Notes: generated by a model not told the origin, from the sequence alone. Shown: positions 45,055-54,714, counted from the stretch's first letter. The stretch: 64,000 nucleotides of DNA from an uncultured Tateyamaria sp. (GCF_947503465.1 NZ_CANNDN010000002.1:580255-644254), one strand, 5' to 3'. A program made the numbers and translations.

Positions 45055-46419
45055 TTACCGGCGCACAGGGCTCCGTTTGCGGCGGGTCTTGTTGCCCTTA
45101 CCGCGCAGTTGCGATTTCTCAATCAGACCTTCGTACTGGTGCGCCAGCAGATGGCTTTGTACTTGCTGGATCGTGTCCATGGTCACCGATACCACAATCA
45201 GCACCGATGTCCCGCCAAAGTAGAACGGGATGGCGAATTCGCCGCGCAGGATTTCCGGCAGCAGACATACAAGCGCCAGATAGGCAGAGCCAAGGACCAG
45301 GATGCGGTTGACCACATATTCCAGATATTCGGCGGTCTTCTTGCCCGGGCGGATGCCGGGGACAAAGCCGTTCTGGTTCTTCAGGTTCTCGGCGACGTCA
45401 TCGGGTTTGAAGCTGACGTTGAACGTGTAGAAATACGCAAAGAACACGATCATGGCCGCAAAGAACAGCAGGTACAGCGGCTGACCGGGGCCGAAATTGG
45501 CCAAGAGCCACGACATGATCGGGCTGGTCGAGTTGCCCGAGAAGGTCGAGATCGTGACCGGCAGAAGCAACAGCGACGAGGCGAAGATCGCGGGGATCAC
45601 GCCGGCGGGGTTCACCTTGACCGGCAGGTCGGATTTGCCGCCGTCATACATCTTCATGCCCACCTGACGGCGGGGGTACTGGATGTGGATCTTGCGCAGC
45701 GCACGTTCCATGAACACGACAAATGTGATTGTCACGATCACCATCAGGATCACGCCCACGATGATTGCGGGGCTCAGCGCGCCGGACCGGCCGGAGGCAA
45801 AGAACTGTGCCAGGGCGGCGGGCACTTCGGCGATGATGCCCACGAAGATGATCAGCGAGATACCGTTGCCGATGCCGCGCGCGGTGATCTGCTCACCCAG
45901 CCACATCAGGAACATCGTGCCGCCAACCAGCGTGATCAGGCAGGACACGCGGAAGAACATGCCCGGATCGGTAACCAGATCGCCGGATTCCAGCGATACG
46001 GCAAGGCCGTAGGCCTGCAGGGTGGCCAGCGCCACGGTGCCGTAACGGGTGTACTGGTTGATCTTCTTGCGCCCCTGTTCGCCCTCTTTCTTGAGCTGTT
46101 CGAGCTTGGGCACCATCGAGGTCAGAAGCTGCACGATGATCGAGGCCGAGATATAGGGCATGATGCCCAGGGCAAAGATGCCCATCCGACCCAGCGCGCC
46201 ACCGGTGAACATGGACACCATGCCGCCAATGCCCTGGCCTGCGCTTTCCATGAATTCCCGCAGGGCCGCGCCATCAATGCCGGGCACGGGGATAAAGGTG
46301 CCCAGGCGGTAGACGATCAGCAGACCGAGGGTGAACAGGATGCGGTTGCGCAGGTCGGTGGCCTTACCAAGAGCGCTCCAGCTCGTGTTGGCGGCCATAT
46401 TCTCGACGGCAGATACCAT
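45055..46419 (-). CDS. secY: Preprotein translocase subunit SecY
   Basis: 454 residues, ten membrane helices. RILFTLGLLIVYRLGTFIPVPGID near the N-terminus, the plug region, and the cytoplasmic loop with GIRPGKKTAEYLEYVVNRI are diagnostic. Ends in a basic tail GNKTRRKRSPVRR. Central channel of the Sec translocon. Follows rplO by 117 bp and precedes adk by 24 bp. Confidence 0.97.
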   Translation of the reverse strand: MVSAVENMAANTSWSALGKATDLRNRILFTLGLLIVYRLGTFIPVPGIDGAALREFMESAGQGIGGMVSMFTGGALGRMGIFALGIMPYISASIIVQLLTSMVPKLEQLKKEGEQGRKKINQYTRYGTVALATLQAYGLAVSLESGDLVTDPGMFFRVSCLITLVGGTMFLMWLGEQITARGIGNGISLIIFVGIIAEVPAALAQFFASGRSGALSPAIIVGVILMVIVTITFVVFMERALRKIHIQYPRRQVGMKMYDGGKSDLPVKVNPAGVIPAIFASSLLLLPVTISTFSGNSTSPIMSWLLANFGPGQPLYLLFFAAMIVFFAYFYTFNVSFKPDDVAENLKNQNGFVPGIRPGKKTAEYLEYVVNRILVLGSAYLALVCLLPEILRGEFAIPFYFGGTSVLIVVSVTMDTIQQVQSHLLAHQYEGLIEKSQLRGKGNKTRRKRSPVRR

Positions 46420-46536
46420 GCGGGCATGTTCCTTTATGGCGAAACGCCGCCCTGCACGGTTTTCCGGCGGGCGGCGTAGGAAAAACTAGGGACTATGTAA
46501 GCCGCTAATGCGCGGCTCACAAGGCGTCAAACTGGC

Positions 46537-47007
46537 TTACTCGGCGGCCGCCGCGGTTGTGGTCAGCGACCCACCCGCTTTTTCAACGGCTTCAACGGCG
46601 GATTTGGACGCGCCAGTCACGACAAGTTCAACCTTCGCGGTGATGTCGCCCTTGGCCAGAACGCGGATACCGTCCAGCTTGCGGCGCACCAGGCCGGATG
46701 CGATCAGCGCGTCTTCGTCGACGGCTTTTTTCGCGTCGATCTTGCCCGCGTCGATGAATTTCTGGATCAGGCCCAGGTTCACAACGGCAAATGCCTTGCG
46801 GTTCGGCTTGTTAAAGCCGCGCTTGGGCAGGCGTTGGTACAGGGGCATCTGACCGCCTTCGTAGCCGTTGATGGCCACACCCGAGCGGGATTTCTGACCT
46901 TTGATACCACGGCCACCCATCTTGCCGGTGCCGGAGCCCGGACCACGGCCCACGCGCTTGCGGGGTTTGGTTGCGCCGGGATTGTCGCGCAGTTCGTTCA
47001 GTTTCAT
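46537..47007 (-). CDS. rplO: 50S ribosomal protein L15
   Basis: 156 residues from ATG 47007 ([29 protein letters not shown]). The Gly-rich basic N-terminus and [13 protein letters not shown] are typical. A longer upstream frame is rejected since GGAGAAG precedes this ATG. Unusually, rpmD, its normal neighbour, lies 3.9 kb away; rplO begins a new transcription unit with its own promoter. Confidence 0.97.
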   Translation of the reverse strand: MKLNELRDNPGATKPRKRVGRGPGSGTGKMGGRGIKGQKSRSGVAINGYEGGQMPLYQRLPKRGFNKPNRKAFAVVNLGLIQKFIDAGKIDAKKAVDEDALIASGLVRRKLDGIRVLAKGDITAKVELVVTGASKSAVEAVEKAGGSLTTTAAAAE

Positions 47008-47103
47008 GTCGCTTCTCCTTGCCGGATGTGCCCCACGAAGCGTGAACGGGACAACCACGGCGTTTCTTGGTTTTGATTCTGCGGCGCATCACGCCACCGG
47101 GGG

Positions 47104-47132
47104 CGTATAGACGGGCGACCGCGCCTGATCAA
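47104..47132 (-). promoter_or_regulatory. Promoter of the rplO-secY-adk unit
   Basis: On the minus strand TTGATC (complement of 47127-47132), 17 bp, TATACG (complement of 47104-47109), about 100 bp before the rplO start. The -10 TATACG is identical to that before rpmC. Confidence 0.65.
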
Positions 47133-47295
47133 GCCCATCCGTCATCCAGGGCGCAGAGTAAGGAATACCGGACTGATCGCACGCGGTTGCCGCCGCTATA
47201 GCTTACCCATCTTCAGACCGCCGCGGCGTTCTTTCAGCGGCACCCGATTTCAGCACCTGCATGCCCTGCGCATGTTCCCGAATTGGAGACCCCGA

Positions 47296-47943
47296 TTGCT
47301 TGACCTCCTTTTTCAGGGTGGCGATCCCCTGCGCCTGTGTGGCCTCGCGTCCGCTGTCCTGAGCATCTATGCCTTTTTCCCGTATGCAAGCGACACGATC
47401 CGGGGGCGCACGCACCCGCAACGGGCCTGCTGGTTGATATGGTCGGTGCTGGGCAGCATCGCCCTGGTGACCCAGAGTGCCGAAGGTGCCACGGAGTCGC
47501 TGTGGTTCGCCGCCATTCAGGTCATTTGGACCATTGCCATTTTCACGCTTGCCATTTGGCGCGGCACGGGCCCGTTCCTGAACCCGGGCGATGCATATAT
47601 CCTTGCGGCGGCTGCGATGGGCCTGGCCATATGGGCCGTCACCCACGACGCGGCCCATGCGCTGATCATCACCATTTCCATTTCCATGCTCGGGGGCATG
47701 GCGACCATCCTCAAGGCCTATCGCGCGCCGGGCAGCGAAACGATGGCCACATGGATCGTGTCCTGGATCGCCGCTGCGTGCGCCGTGTTTGCGGTTGGGT
47801 CCATCGACTGGATCCTGATGGCGTATCCGCTGTATCTGCTGATGCTGTATTCAGGGATTGTGGGGGCCATGGTGCTGGGTCGCAGCCGCGGGCGCGCAAT
47901 TGAGTTTGCCACCGCACGCCATGTGCCTGTGCAGACGGTGTAG
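47296..47943 (+). CDS. Multi-pass membrane protein of unknown function, paralogue 1
   Basis: 215 residues with about seven hydrophobic segments. The conserved opening LRLCGLASAVLSIYAFFPYASDTIRGRTHPQRACWLIWSVLGSIAL resembles PQ-loop-like membrane proteins of unknown function. TTG 47296 is preferred: GGAG stands 8 bases upstream, and the next gene has the same GGAG-TTG layout at the matching place. An ATG at 47272 is the alternative. Homologous along its length to the following gene. It lies inside the ribosomal protein cluster, opposite in strand to rplO. Confidence 0.7.
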   Translation: MLDLLFQGGDPLRLCGLASAVLSIYAFFPYASDTIRGRTHPQRACWLIWSVLGSIALVTQSAEGATESLWFAAIQVIWTIAIFTLAIWRGTGPFLNPGDAYILAAAAMGLAIWAVTHDAAHALIITISISMLGGMATILKAYRAPGSETMATWIVSWIAAACAVFAVGSIDWILMAYPLYLLMLYSGIVGAMVLGRSRGRAIEFATARHVPVQTV

Positions 47944-47993
47944 AAAAATGGCGGCAGACCGCAACATATAGCTGTCTTTACCGTTTTTTTGGG

Positions 47994-47999
47994 TATAAT
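47994..47999 (+). promoter_or_regulatory. Consensus -10 element before paralogue 2
   Basis: TATAAT at 47994-47999, 73 bases before the proposed TTG start, preceded by a run of seven T. No clear -35 is visible at 16-18 bp (CTGTCT at 47972-47977 is the best). It speaks against the longer reading frame that would start at 47989. Confidence 0.35.
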
Positions 48000-48072
48000 T
48001 GCCCGCAATACTGACCCGAATGGGCACCCCGAGCACACCTTTACAGGCCAATACCAGCCTCCGGAGACCGCC

Positions 48073-48771
48073 TTGCTGCAACTGCTTGCACAGCATCCTG
48101 ATGTCCTGCATCGCGCGGGGCTCGCCTCGGCTGTGCTGAGCATTTATGCCTTCTGGCCCTATATCAGCGACATTCTTGCCGGCCGGACCCGGCCCGAGCG
48201 GGCCTCGTGGCTGATCTGGGCGCTGCTGAGTGCCGTGTCCTTGCTGGCCCAGATCTACGAAGGTGCGGACGGGTCGCTGGGCTTTGCCGTCACGCAGACC
48301 CTTGGCACGGTTGTCATCTGCGGGCTGACATTCTGGAAGACCACACAATTGCGGTTCAAGACCGAAGACAGTCAGGTTCTGACCGCGACCGCCGTCGGCA
48401 TCTGGCTGTGGGCCGAGATGGAAAGCGCCGTCTATTCGCTGTTTGTCACCATCAGCATGTCGATGATGGGCGGGCTGTTGACGATGAAGAAGGCCTTTCT
48501 TGACCCGACATCCGAGACATGGGCGACATGGGCGGCGTTCTTTGTGTCGGCGGCCCTGGCCGTTGTCGCGATTGGTCAGGCGGATTGGCTGCTGATGGCG
48601 TACCCCTTATACGTCATGGCCCTGTCAGGCGGCATCATGGCGGCCATGGGCCTTGGGCATCTGCGCGTGGCGCGGCGGCAAGCGGACGCGCCGCAGGAAC
48701 AGCGTCACCAGCGACTGACCCTGTCGGTCATGTCGTTTCAACGGGCGGGTTCACCCACCGCGTCGGAGTGA
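48073..48771 (+). CDS. Multi-pass membrane protein of unknown function, paralogue 2
   Basis: 232 residues, about seven hydrophobic segments. VLHRAGLASAVLSIYAFWPYISDILAGRTRPERASWLIWALLSAVSLLAQ aligns with paralogue 1, and both share TISxSMxGGxxTxxKAxxxPxSETxATW and SxDW/ADWxLMAYPLYxxxL. The TTG 48073 start with GGAG six bases before it mirrors paralogue 1. Its 3' end overlaps the convergent DsbA-like gene by 44 bp. A tail of about 25 polar residues is extra to paralogue 1. Confidence 0.68.
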   Translation: MLQLLAQHPDVLHRAGLASAVLSIYAFWPYISDILAGRTRPERASWLIWALLSAVSLLAQIYEGADGSLGFAVTQTLGTVVICGLTFWKTTQLRFKTEDSQVLTATAVGIWLWAEMESAVYSLFVTISMSMMGGLLTMKKAFLDPTSETWATWAAFFVSAALAVVAIGQADWLLMAYPLYVMALSGGIMAAMGLGHLRVARRQADAPQEQRHQRLTLSVMSFQRAGSPTASE

Positions 48772-49372
48772 AGGGCTGCGCGCATGCGCGCTCCAGCATC
48801 TCGAGCCGGTCCTGACCATAGAACATCTCGGTTCCCAGCACATATGTGGGCGATCCCATCACACCGGCATGCAGGGCCGCGTCGGCGTTGGCCCGATAGG
48901 TCGCGGACACGTCTGGGGACTGGGCGCGCGCCAGGAGCGTGTCCGGATCATGACCCAGCCCTTCGGCCAGCGCGCGCAAGGTCGGTGCATCAGACAGGTC
49001 GGCATCGTCACGCCAATGCGCCTGCAGGATCGCATGGGCCATCGCATCGACCGGCGCGACCCGATCCCCAAGCGCGAGGATCATCCCGGCGGCCAGCGCG
49101 TAGTCAGCGTCGTGATATGTGGGCCGGAACGGCACAACCGGCACCTCGCGCAGTTCTGCCCAACGCTCGATCTCGCGGCCAAAGAAGTAGTCCACATGCG
49201 CCTGTGTCCGCTTGGCGAAGGGCAGACTGCCTTGCGCCTCGACCACGGGCGACAGCGGGATGGGGCGATGCACGAGGGTCAGGTTGTGCTGTGCGCACAG
49301 CGCCATGACCCGGGCCGATCCCAGATAGGCAAAGGCGGAATGGGCGGAGTAGTAGTAGATGAGGTCGGTCAT
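48728..49372 (-). CDS. DsbA-like 2-hydroxychromene-2-carboxylate isomerase family protein
   Basis: 214 residues. A thioredoxin fold with a long helical insert: YYYSAHSAFAYLGSARVMAL carries Ser in place of the catalytic Cys, as in HCCA isomerases/kappa-class GST, and GVMGSPTYVLGTEMFYGQDRLEML is the C-terminal signature. The family uses glutathione to isomerise aromatic-degradation intermediates; no such pathway genes are nearby, so the substrate is open. ATG 49372 chosen over an upstream start that lacks family similarity. Confidence 0.85.
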   Translation of the reverse strand: MTDLIYYYSAHSAFAYLGSARVMALCAQHNLTLVHRPIPLSPVVEAQGSLPFAKRTQAHVDYFFGREIERWAELREVPVVPFRPTYHDADYALAAGMILALGDRVAPVDAMAHAILQAHWRDDADLSDAPTLRALAEGLGHDPDTLLARAQSPDVSATYRANADAALHAGVMGSPTYVLGTEMFYGQDRLEMLERACAQPFTPTRWVNPPVETT

Positions 49373-49455
49373 GCAGTGCACGCTAGGCATCAATTCCGCG
49401 CCAGGCAATGCGCGCGGCATTGTTTTGGGCCGGTCACGGTGCCAGTCTGGCACGC

Positions 49456-50190
49456 ATGGGACTGTTCCGCTCAGCCATCGCCGCCACGCTTGTCGCCACC
49501 CTGCCCTCGACCGGGTTTGCCACGGGCTGTGCCCGCGACGCGATGCTGGTCTTTGACGGGTCGGCGTCGATGGACGAGTTGAGCTTTGACGTCTCGCGCA
49601 AGACCCGCATCGTGGACGCCCGCGATGCGCTGCGGGATGCGCTGCCCGACATCACCCCGTTCCGCCGCGTGGGCCTTCTGACCTATGGGCCGGGGGCGAA
49701 TGCCGACAGCTGCGACAATATCGACTTGCGCTTTGGCCCCCGCGACGATGCGGCGGTGGACATCATCACACAGATCGATGGCATGCAGCCCAAGGGGTTG
49801 ACGGCGCTGGCGGCGTCCGTCCGTACCGCCGCCGACGCGCTGGATTATCGCAACCGAGCAGGCATCGTGGTGCTGGTGACGGACGGAAACGAGACCTGCG
49901 GCGGGCGGCCTTGTGCGTTGGGGTCCGCCCTGGCGGCGGAGGCGCGCGACCTGACCGTCCACGTGATCGGCTTTCAGGTGGTCGTTGACTTTTTCAGCTG
50001 GGACAACCCCGAACAAGTAGACGTGGGCGCGGGCAACACGGTGGCCAAGTGCTTGGCGGACCGGACCGGCGGGCTGTATGTGTCGAGCGAGACGGTGGAT
50101 GAGTTGGCCGATGCGCTTAGGGCGACGTTGGGCTGCGCGTTGATTGGCAACGTGCACCCGCAAAGCGAACGATCAACCCGCCCATCCTAA
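49456..50190 (+). CDS. Secreted von Willebrand factor A-domain protein
   Basis: 244 residues. Signal peptide MGLFRSAIAATLVATLPSTGFA (residues 1-22). The vWA domain has an intact metal site: DGSAS (DxSxS), the Thr in KGLTALAASVR, and VLVTDGNETCGG. Several cysteines suggest disulfides in the periplasm. Probably a protein-binding module. Divergent from the DsbA-like gene and within the rpmD-rplO interruption. No partner AAA+ ATPase is nearby. Confidence 0.82.
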   Translation: MGLFRSAIAATLVATLPSTGFATGCARDAMLVFDGSASMDELSFDVSRKTRIVDARDALRDALPDITPFRRVGLLTYGPGANADSCDNIDLRFGPRDDAAVDIITQIDGMQPKGLTALAASVRTAADALDYRNRAGIVVLVTDGNETCGGRPCALGSALAAEARDLTVHVIGFQVVVDFFSWDNPEQVDVGAGNTVAKCLADRTGGLYVSSETVDELADALRATLGCALIGNVHPQSERSTRPS

Positions 50191-50223
50191 TTCGCAGCGT
50201 AGCAGTACGAAAAGTAAGCCGCT

Positions 50224-50784
50224 CTATGATGTTTTACACGCAGGTTCTTGATCGTAGTAACCACCGCCAAGCGCCAGATCGTATAGTATGGTCGAGACAC
50301 AACTAACTTCGAAATTTTGTTCCAAATAGCCCAAATCAGCAAAAACAAAATTACGGCGCTGCAAATAGAATGGAAGTGGATGAATCCGATAGTGAAGGGA
50401 CACAGTCGTCGTCCGTTTGGTATGACTGGAGTCCATACTTGCGATGTCTGCAACTTTAATACCCGCGCTACGCATAAAGTCACTTTGGATGGCAGTCTCA
50501 AAACCGTTTAAAAGGAAGACAATAACATCAAATTCATCAAGTGATTGCGGCACACGTTCTGATACACGAGGATCACGTGGGACGGGCACCCCATTGAGTA
50601 TCAGATCAAATGTGACACGGTCAGTTTCTGCACCGAGAACAAATCCAACAAGTAGCGCAGAAAGTCGGCTTTCCAGATTGGCAACAGTTTCAAATTTAGC
50701 CGCGGCCAAGGACCATGCCGCGTACACTCCCAACACAAGCACATATGCCAGAAACAAACCCGCTATGGCCTTCAGTATCTTCAC
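50224..50784 (-). CDS. Hypothetical membrane-anchored protein, AT-rich
   Basis: 186 residues from a GTG start at 50784 with GAGGG eight bases upstream. An N-terminal membrane anchor (ILKAIAGLFLAYVLVLGVYAAW) precedes a soluble domain of about 150 residues with no family recognised. A start at 50829 is in frame but falls inside the rpmD terminator, so the GTG is preferred. Base composition is clearly AT-richer than its neighbours, suggesting recent acquisition. Confidence 0.6.
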   Translation of the reverse strand: MKILKAIAGLFLAYVLVLGVYAAWSLAAAKFETVANLESRLSALLVGFVLGAETDRVTFDLILNGVPVPRDPRVSERVPQSLDEFDVIVFLLNGFETAIQSDFMRSAGIKVADIASMDSSHTKRTTTVSLHYRIHPLPFYLQRRNFVFADLGYLEQNFEVSCVSTILYDLALGGGYYDQEPACKTS

Positions 50785-50801
50785 TTTGGTGCCCTCGACA
50801 C

Positions 50802-50839
50802 GGAAAACAAAAAATGCCCCGACTTTCACCGAGGCATTT
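50802..50839 (-). terminator. Terminator after rpmD
   Basis: On the minus strand a 10-bp stem (one U-G pair; complement of 50812-50821 with 50830-50839) with an 8-base loop is followed by TTTGTTTTCC. It lies 41 bp after the rpmD stop and ends the rpmC-rpmD unit. Confidence 0.8.
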
Positions 50840-50880
50840 GAGTGCTAAAGGCGCTGTTGCCCGCGCCCAGGATGAGGCGT

Positions 50881-51069
50881 TCAGCCCTTCTCTTCGATGA
50901 TCTCGACCATGTGAGGGATCGAGTTGATCATGCCGCGCACGGAAGGGGTGTCTTCCAGTTCGCGGGTTTTGTGCATCTTGTTCAGGCCCAGACCGATCAG
51001 TGTCGCGCGCTGTTTCGCGGGACGACGGATGGGGGAGCCGATCTGTTTGACGACGATTGTCTTTGCCAT
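50881..51069 (-). CDS. rpmD: 50S ribosomal protein L30
   Basis: 62 residues: [20 protein letters not shown] and [25 protein letters not shown] match L30 closely. Follows rpsE by 5 bp. The usual next gene rplO is displaced by a block of five unrelated genes, and a terminator follows rpmD. Confidence 0.97.
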   Translation of the reverse strand: MAKTIVVKQIGSPIRRPAKQRATLIGLGLNKMHKTRELEDTPSVRGMINSIPHMVEIIEEKG

Positions 51070-51074
51070 CTGTC

Positions 51075-51656
51075 TCAGGCCTCCTCAGCCACTTGAGCGG
51101 ACTCGTTGGGTGCGTCATCCCGCTTGGGCAGGATATCGGCGACCTTCTTGCCACGACGTTGGGCGACACTGCGGGGCGACTGCTCCTTGCGCAGGCCGTC
51201 CATGGTGGCGCGGATCATGTTGTAGGGGTTCTGCGAGCCGATGGATTTGGACACGACGTCCTTCACACCCAGCATTTCGAACACGGCCCGCATCGGACCA
51301 CCGGCGATGATACCTGTCCCCTCGGGCGCGGTGCGCATGACGACCTTACCGGCGCCATGGCGGCCTTCCATGTCGTGGTGCAGCGTGCGGCCTTCGCGCA
51401 GTTGCACGCGGATCATCTGGCGCTTGGCTTGTTCGGTGGCCTTGCGAATGGCCTCGGGGACCTCTTTCGCCTTGCCCTTGCCGAAACCAACGCGGCCCTT
51501 CTGGTCGCCCACGACGACGAGTGCGGCAAACCCAAAGCGCTTACCACCCTTGACGGTCTTGGACACACGGTTGATCGCGACCAGGCGATCTGCAAATTCC
51601 GGCGCTTCGTCGCGGTCGCGACGGTTGCCCCGGCGGTTATTGTCACGTTCTGCCAT
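51075..51656 (-). CDS. rpsE: 30S ribosomal protein S5
   Basis: 193 residues. [40 protein letters not shown] is the S5 RNA-binding domain; [29 protein letters not shown] follows. An Arg/Asn-rich N-terminus ([15 protein letters not shown]) and an acidic tail are group features. Translation fidelity site near S4. A 175-bp repeat-bearing gap separates it from rplR. Confidence 0.97.
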   Translation of the reverse strand: MAERDNNRRGNRRDRDEAPEFADRLVAINRVSKTVKGGKRFGFAALVVVGDQKGRVGFGKGKAKEVPEAIRKATEQAKRQMIRVQLREGRTLHHDMEGRHGAGKVVMRTAPEGTGIIAGGPMRAVFEMLGVKDVVSKSIGSQNPYNMIRATMDGLRKEQSPRSVAQRRGKKVADILPKRDDAPNESAQVAEEA

Positions 51657-51765
51657 TGAGGCATCCTTTGAATTGGTGGCTTGCGCCAGTTTTACTCAAT
51701 CCAGGTGGGCCAAGGCCCCCGGATCATCGGAGGGGCGTGCATCGCCCCCCTCAAGTGTCACGCAC

Positions 51766-51790
51766 GGTGCGCGCGCAGCGCACACCCTAC
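51766..51790. repeat. Repeat of the GTAGGGTG family (inverted), rpsE-rplR gap
   Basis: GGTGCGCGCGCAGCGCACACCCTAC, the reverse orientation of the element at 51800-51824, ten bases away. The two together form a long imperfect inverted pair in the 175-bp gap. Confidence 0.65.
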
Positions 51791-51799
51791 GGTGTCGGC

Positions 51800-51824
51800 G
51801 TAGGGTGCGCATTCACTGCGCACC
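51800..51824. repeat. GTAGGGTGCGCA palindromic repeat, rpsE-rplR gap
   Basis: Identical over 25 bases to 31308-31332. Stem GGTGCGCA/TGCGCACC. Lies 8 bp beyond the rplR stop. Confidence 0.75.
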
Positions 51825-51831
51825 GCACACC

Positions 51832-52191
51832 TTAGATCTTCAACCCACCTTCACGCGCGGCGTCGGCAACTGCCTTGACCTTGCCATGAAAGAGGAAACC
51901 ACCGCGGTCGAAATAGGCCTCGCTCACGCCGGCCTTTTTCGCGCGCTCGGCAATCGCGGCGCCCACTTTGGCAGCGGCCTCCACGTTGTTCTTGCCAACC
52001 ATCCCGAGGTCTTTTTCGAGGGTCGAGGCCGCGGCCAGGGTCACGCCGTTCACATCGTCGATCAGCTGGACGCTGATGTTCTTGTTCGAACGGTGCACGC
52101 TCAGGCGGGGACGCCCGGCGTTGACCTTGCGCAGTTTGTTCCGGACGCGCAGGCGGCGCTTGAGGAACAGGGTCCGTTTGCTGTTTGCCAT
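51832..52191 (-). CDS. rplR: 50S ribosomal protein L18
   Basis: 119 residues: [35 protein letters not shown] and AFDRGGF-like end ([28 protein letters not shown]). Binds 5S rRNA. Eleven bp after rplF on the same strand. Confidence 0.97.
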   Translation of the reverse strand: MANSKRTLFLKRRLRVRNKLRKVNAGRPRLSVHRSNKNISVQLIDDVNGVTLAAASTLEKDLGMVGKNNVEAAAKVGAAIAERAKKAGVSEAYFDRGGFLFHGKVKAVADAAREGGLKI

Positions 52192-52202
52192 CTGTCTGGT
52201 CC

Positions 52203-52736
52203 TTACTTCTTCTTACCTTCCTTGCGGAAGATAAATTCACCTTTGTAGCGGATGCCCTTGCCCTTGTAGGGCTCGGGCTTGCGCCACTCGCGGATTTTTG
52301 CGGCCACTTCGCCGACCTGTTGCTGGTCGATACCCTCGACCACAATCTCGGTCTGCTTCGGCGCCGTCACGGTCACGCCCTCGGGCGCGGTGAAGTCCAC
52401 ATCGTGGGACAGGCCCAGGTTCAGCTTCAGGGTGTTGCCCTGCATCTGCGCCCGGTAGCCCACGCCCTGGATTTCCAGCTCTTTCTTGAAGCCTTCGGTC
52501 ACGCCGGTCACGCAGTTCTGCACCTGCGTGCGGGACATGCCCCACTGCTGGCGCGCGCGCTTGGACTTGCCGCGGGGTTCGATTGTCACGACGTTGTCCT
52601 CGACCTTGAGGGTCACGTCGTCCGTGGCGGTGAAGCTGCGGGTCCCTTTGGGGCCTTTCACTTCGATCGTCTGACCGGAGACGGCGGCCGAGACCCCCGA
52701 GGGCAGATCGACCGGTTTTTTACCAATACGAGACAT
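52203..52736 (-). CDS. rplF: 50S ribosomal protein L6
   Basis: 177 residues: [19 protein letters not shown], internal repeat domains, and the C-terminal [26 protein letters not shown] block are invariant. Near the GTPase centre of the 50S subunit. Twelve bp after rpsH. Confidence 0.97.
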   Translation of the reverse strand: MSRIGKKPVDLPSGVSAAVSGQTIEVKGPKGTRSFTATDDVTLKVEDNVVTIEPRGKSKRARQQWGMSRTQVQNCVTGVTEGFKKELEIQGVGYRAQMQGNTLKLNLGLSHDVDFTAPEGVTVTAPKQTEIVVEGIDQQQVGEVAAKIREWRKPEPYKGKGIRYKGEFIFRKEGKKK

Positions 52737-52748
52737 CTGCTGTTCTCC

Positions 52749-53141
52749 TTAGAAGATCGTGCAAAGCACTTCGCCGCCAACATTCTGGCTGCGTGCGTTT
52801 GCATCCGACATCACGCCCTTGGACGTGGACACGATGGACACACCCAGACCCTGACGGACCGAGGGGATGTCGCCCACACCCATGTACACACGACGACCGG
52901 GCTTGGACACGCGCTTCAACTCGCGGATCACAGGCTCGCCTTCGTAGTACTTGAGGCTGATTTCAATGGCCGGGTGGCCGTTTGCACCGGTGGTCTTCTC
53001 AAAACCACGGATGTACCCTTCGTCCGCCAGCACTTCGAGCACGCGTTCGCGCAGTTTCGACGCAGGCGTCTCGACCACGGATTTGCCGCGCATCTGGCTG
53101 TTGCGGATACGGGTGAGCATATCGCCGATAGGATCGTTCAT
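52749..53141 (-). CDS. rpsH: 30S ribosomal protein S8
   Basis: 130 residues: [20 protein letters not shown] and the C-terminal [33 protein letters not shown]. Binds helix 21 of 16S rRNA and in E. coli is the autoregulator of the spc operon. Thirteen bp after rpsN. Confidence 0.97.
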   Translation of the reverse strand: MNDPIGDMLTRIRNSQMRGKSVVETPASKLRERVLEVLADEGYIRGFEKTTGANGHPAIEISLKYYEGEPVIRELKRVSKPGRRVYMGVGDIPSVRQGLGVSIVSTSKGVMSDANARSQNVGGEVLCTIF

Positions 53142-53154
53142 CTCAATCTCTCCC

Positions 53155-53460
53155 TTACCAGCTTGATTTCACAAGGCCGGGGATCTGGCCGTTCGAGCCC
53201 AGTTCCCGCAGCGCGATCCGGCTGATCTTGAGCTTGCGGTAATACGCATGCGGACGACCGGTCAGCTGGCAGCGGTTGTGAAGGCGCGTGGCCGAGCTGT
53301 TGCGGGGCAGTTTTGCCAGCTTCAGCGAGGCGCGGAAACGCTCTTCCATCGGTTTGCTTTCGTCGCTGATGATTGCTTTGAGCTCGGCCCGCTTGGCGGC
53401 GTACTTCTTCACCAGCTTTTCGCGCTTCACTTCGCGCGCGATCATGGATTTTTTAGCCAT
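53155..53460 (-). CDS. rpsN: 30S ribosomal protein S14, zinc-independent form
   Basis: 101 residues: [20 protein letters not shown] and the C-terminal [26 protein letters not shown]. The long form without the CxxC zinc pair. Between rplE and rpsH as usual. Confidence 0.97.
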   Translation of the reverse strand: MAKKSMIAREVKREKLVKKYAAKRAELKAIISDESKPMEERFRASLKLAKLPRNSSATRLHNRCQLTGRPHAYYRKLKISRIALRELGSNGQIPGLVKSSW

Positions 53461-53477
53461 ATCTTTTTCCTCTGCGC

Positions 53478-54041
53478 TTACGAGTTGAAGGGCATGTTGA
53501 AGTGCTTCAGCAAGGATTTTGCTTCGGCATCAGTGTCGGCGGTCGTGGTGATCACGATGTCCATCCCCCAGGTCTCGTCGACCTTGTCGAAGTCGATCTC
53601 GGGGAAGACGATGTGCTCTTTCATGCCCATGGCATAGTTGCCACGGCCATCAAAGGATGTGCCGGATACGCCGCGGAAGTCGCGGACGCGGGGCAGCGCG
53701 ATGGTGATCAGACGGTCCAGGAATTCATACATGCGGTCGCCGCGCAAGGTGACTTTGGCACCCAAGGGCATGTCCTCACGCACCCGGAAACCCGCGATGG
53801 ATTTCTTGGCCTTGGTCGTCATGGCCTTTTGACCGGCGATGGCAGTCAGGTCTTCTTGTGCGGACTTGGCTTTCTTGCTGTCTTTGACAGCTTCCGCGCC
53901 GCAGCCGATGTTCAGGACGATCTTGTCCAGACGCGGGATCTGCATGTCGTTCTTGTAGCCGAATTCCTCTTTCATCGCGGCGCGAATGGTGTCGCGGTAC
54001 TGCGATTTGAGGCGCGGGGTGTAGTTTGCTGTGTCGAGCAT
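53478..54041 (-). CDS. rplE: 50S ribosomal protein L5
   Basis: 187 residues: [41 protein letters not shown] and DEARALLxxFNMPF-type end ([15 protein letters not shown]). Binds 5S rRNA in the central protuberance. Start shares one base with the rplX stop. Confidence 0.97.
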   Translation of the reverse strand: MLDTANYTPRLKSQYRDTIRAAMKEEFGYKNDMQIPRLDKIVLNIGCGAEAVKDSKKAKSAQEDLTAIAGQKAMTTKAKKSIAGFRVREDMPLGAKVTLRGDRMYEFLDRLITIALPRVRDFRGVSGTSFDGRGNYAMGMKEHIVFPEIDFDKVDETWGMDIVITTTADTDAEAKSLLKHFNMPFNS

Positions 54042-54346
54042 CAGATCACGTCCCCTGTTGTCTTGGCAAAGCGCACTTTCTTGTCGCCGTCCATCTTGAA
54101 GCCGACGCGGGTGGGTTTGCCGTTGGCGTCCAGCAGGGCCAGGTTCGACAGATCGATCGGCATCGCCTTGGGGATGCGACCGCCCTGGCTGGCCTGGCTT
54201 TGACGTGTGGCGCGGATGGCGATGTTCACACCATCAACGACAGCCTTGTTGGCGGATGGGTTCACGGAAGAAATGGTGCCTTCCTTGCCCTTGTCCTTGC
54301 CCGCAAGCACGACGACCTTGTCGCCTTTTTTCAGTTTCGCAGCCAT
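54041..54346 (-). CDS. rplX: 50S ribosomal protein L24
   Basis: 101 residues: [22 protein letters not shown] is the KOW motif, and [19 protein letters not shown] follows. Assembly initiator at the 50S exit. Overlaps its neighbours by one base on each side. Confidence 0.97.
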   Translation of the reverse strand: MAAKLKKGDKVVVLAGKDKGKEGTISSVNPSANKAVVDGVNIAIRATRQSQASQGGRIPKAMPIDLSNLALLDANGKPTRVGFKMDGDKKVRFAKTTGDVI

Positions 54347-54714
54347 CAGAGCACCTCCGGAGCCAGCGAGATGATTTTCATGAAGTTCTTGCCACGCAGT
54401 TCGCGCACGACGGGGCCGAAGATACGGGTGCCGACGGGTTCGTTGTTGTTATTCAGGATAACGGCTGCGTTGCGGTCGAAGCGGATGGCGGTGCCATCTT
54501 CGCGACGGACTTCCTTGGCGGTGCGCACGACGACGGCCTTGCGGACGTCCCCTTTTTTCACGCGACCACGTGGGATGGCTTCCTTGACCGACACGACGAT
54601 GATGTCGCCGACGGACGCGTATTTACGCTTGGAACCACCCAGAACCTTGATGCACTGAACACGGCGCGCGCCGCTGTTGTCAGCAACATCCAAGTTTGTC
54701 TGCATCTGGATCAT
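54346..54714 (-). CDS. rplN: 50S ribosomal protein L14
   Basis: 122 residues: [52 protein letters not shown] and [24 protein letters not shown]. Complete. Seventy-five bp after rpsQ. Confidence 0.98.
   Translation of the reverse strand: MIQMQTNLDVADNSGARRVQCIKVLGGSKRKYASVGDIIVVSVKEAIPRGRVKKGDVRKAVVVRTAKEVRREDGTAIRFDRNAAVILNNNNEPVGTRIFGPVVRELRGKNFMKIISLAPEVL

Noticed and set aside
44425..46479. A long plus-strand open frame of about 680 codons
   Set aside because: Antisense to adk and secY; His/Gln/Arg-rich translation typical of a shadow frame.
47989..48072. A longer N-terminus for membrane paralogue 2
   Set aside because: It would include a TATAAT element and lacks similarity to paralogue 1; the TTG at 48073 has a matching ribosome site.
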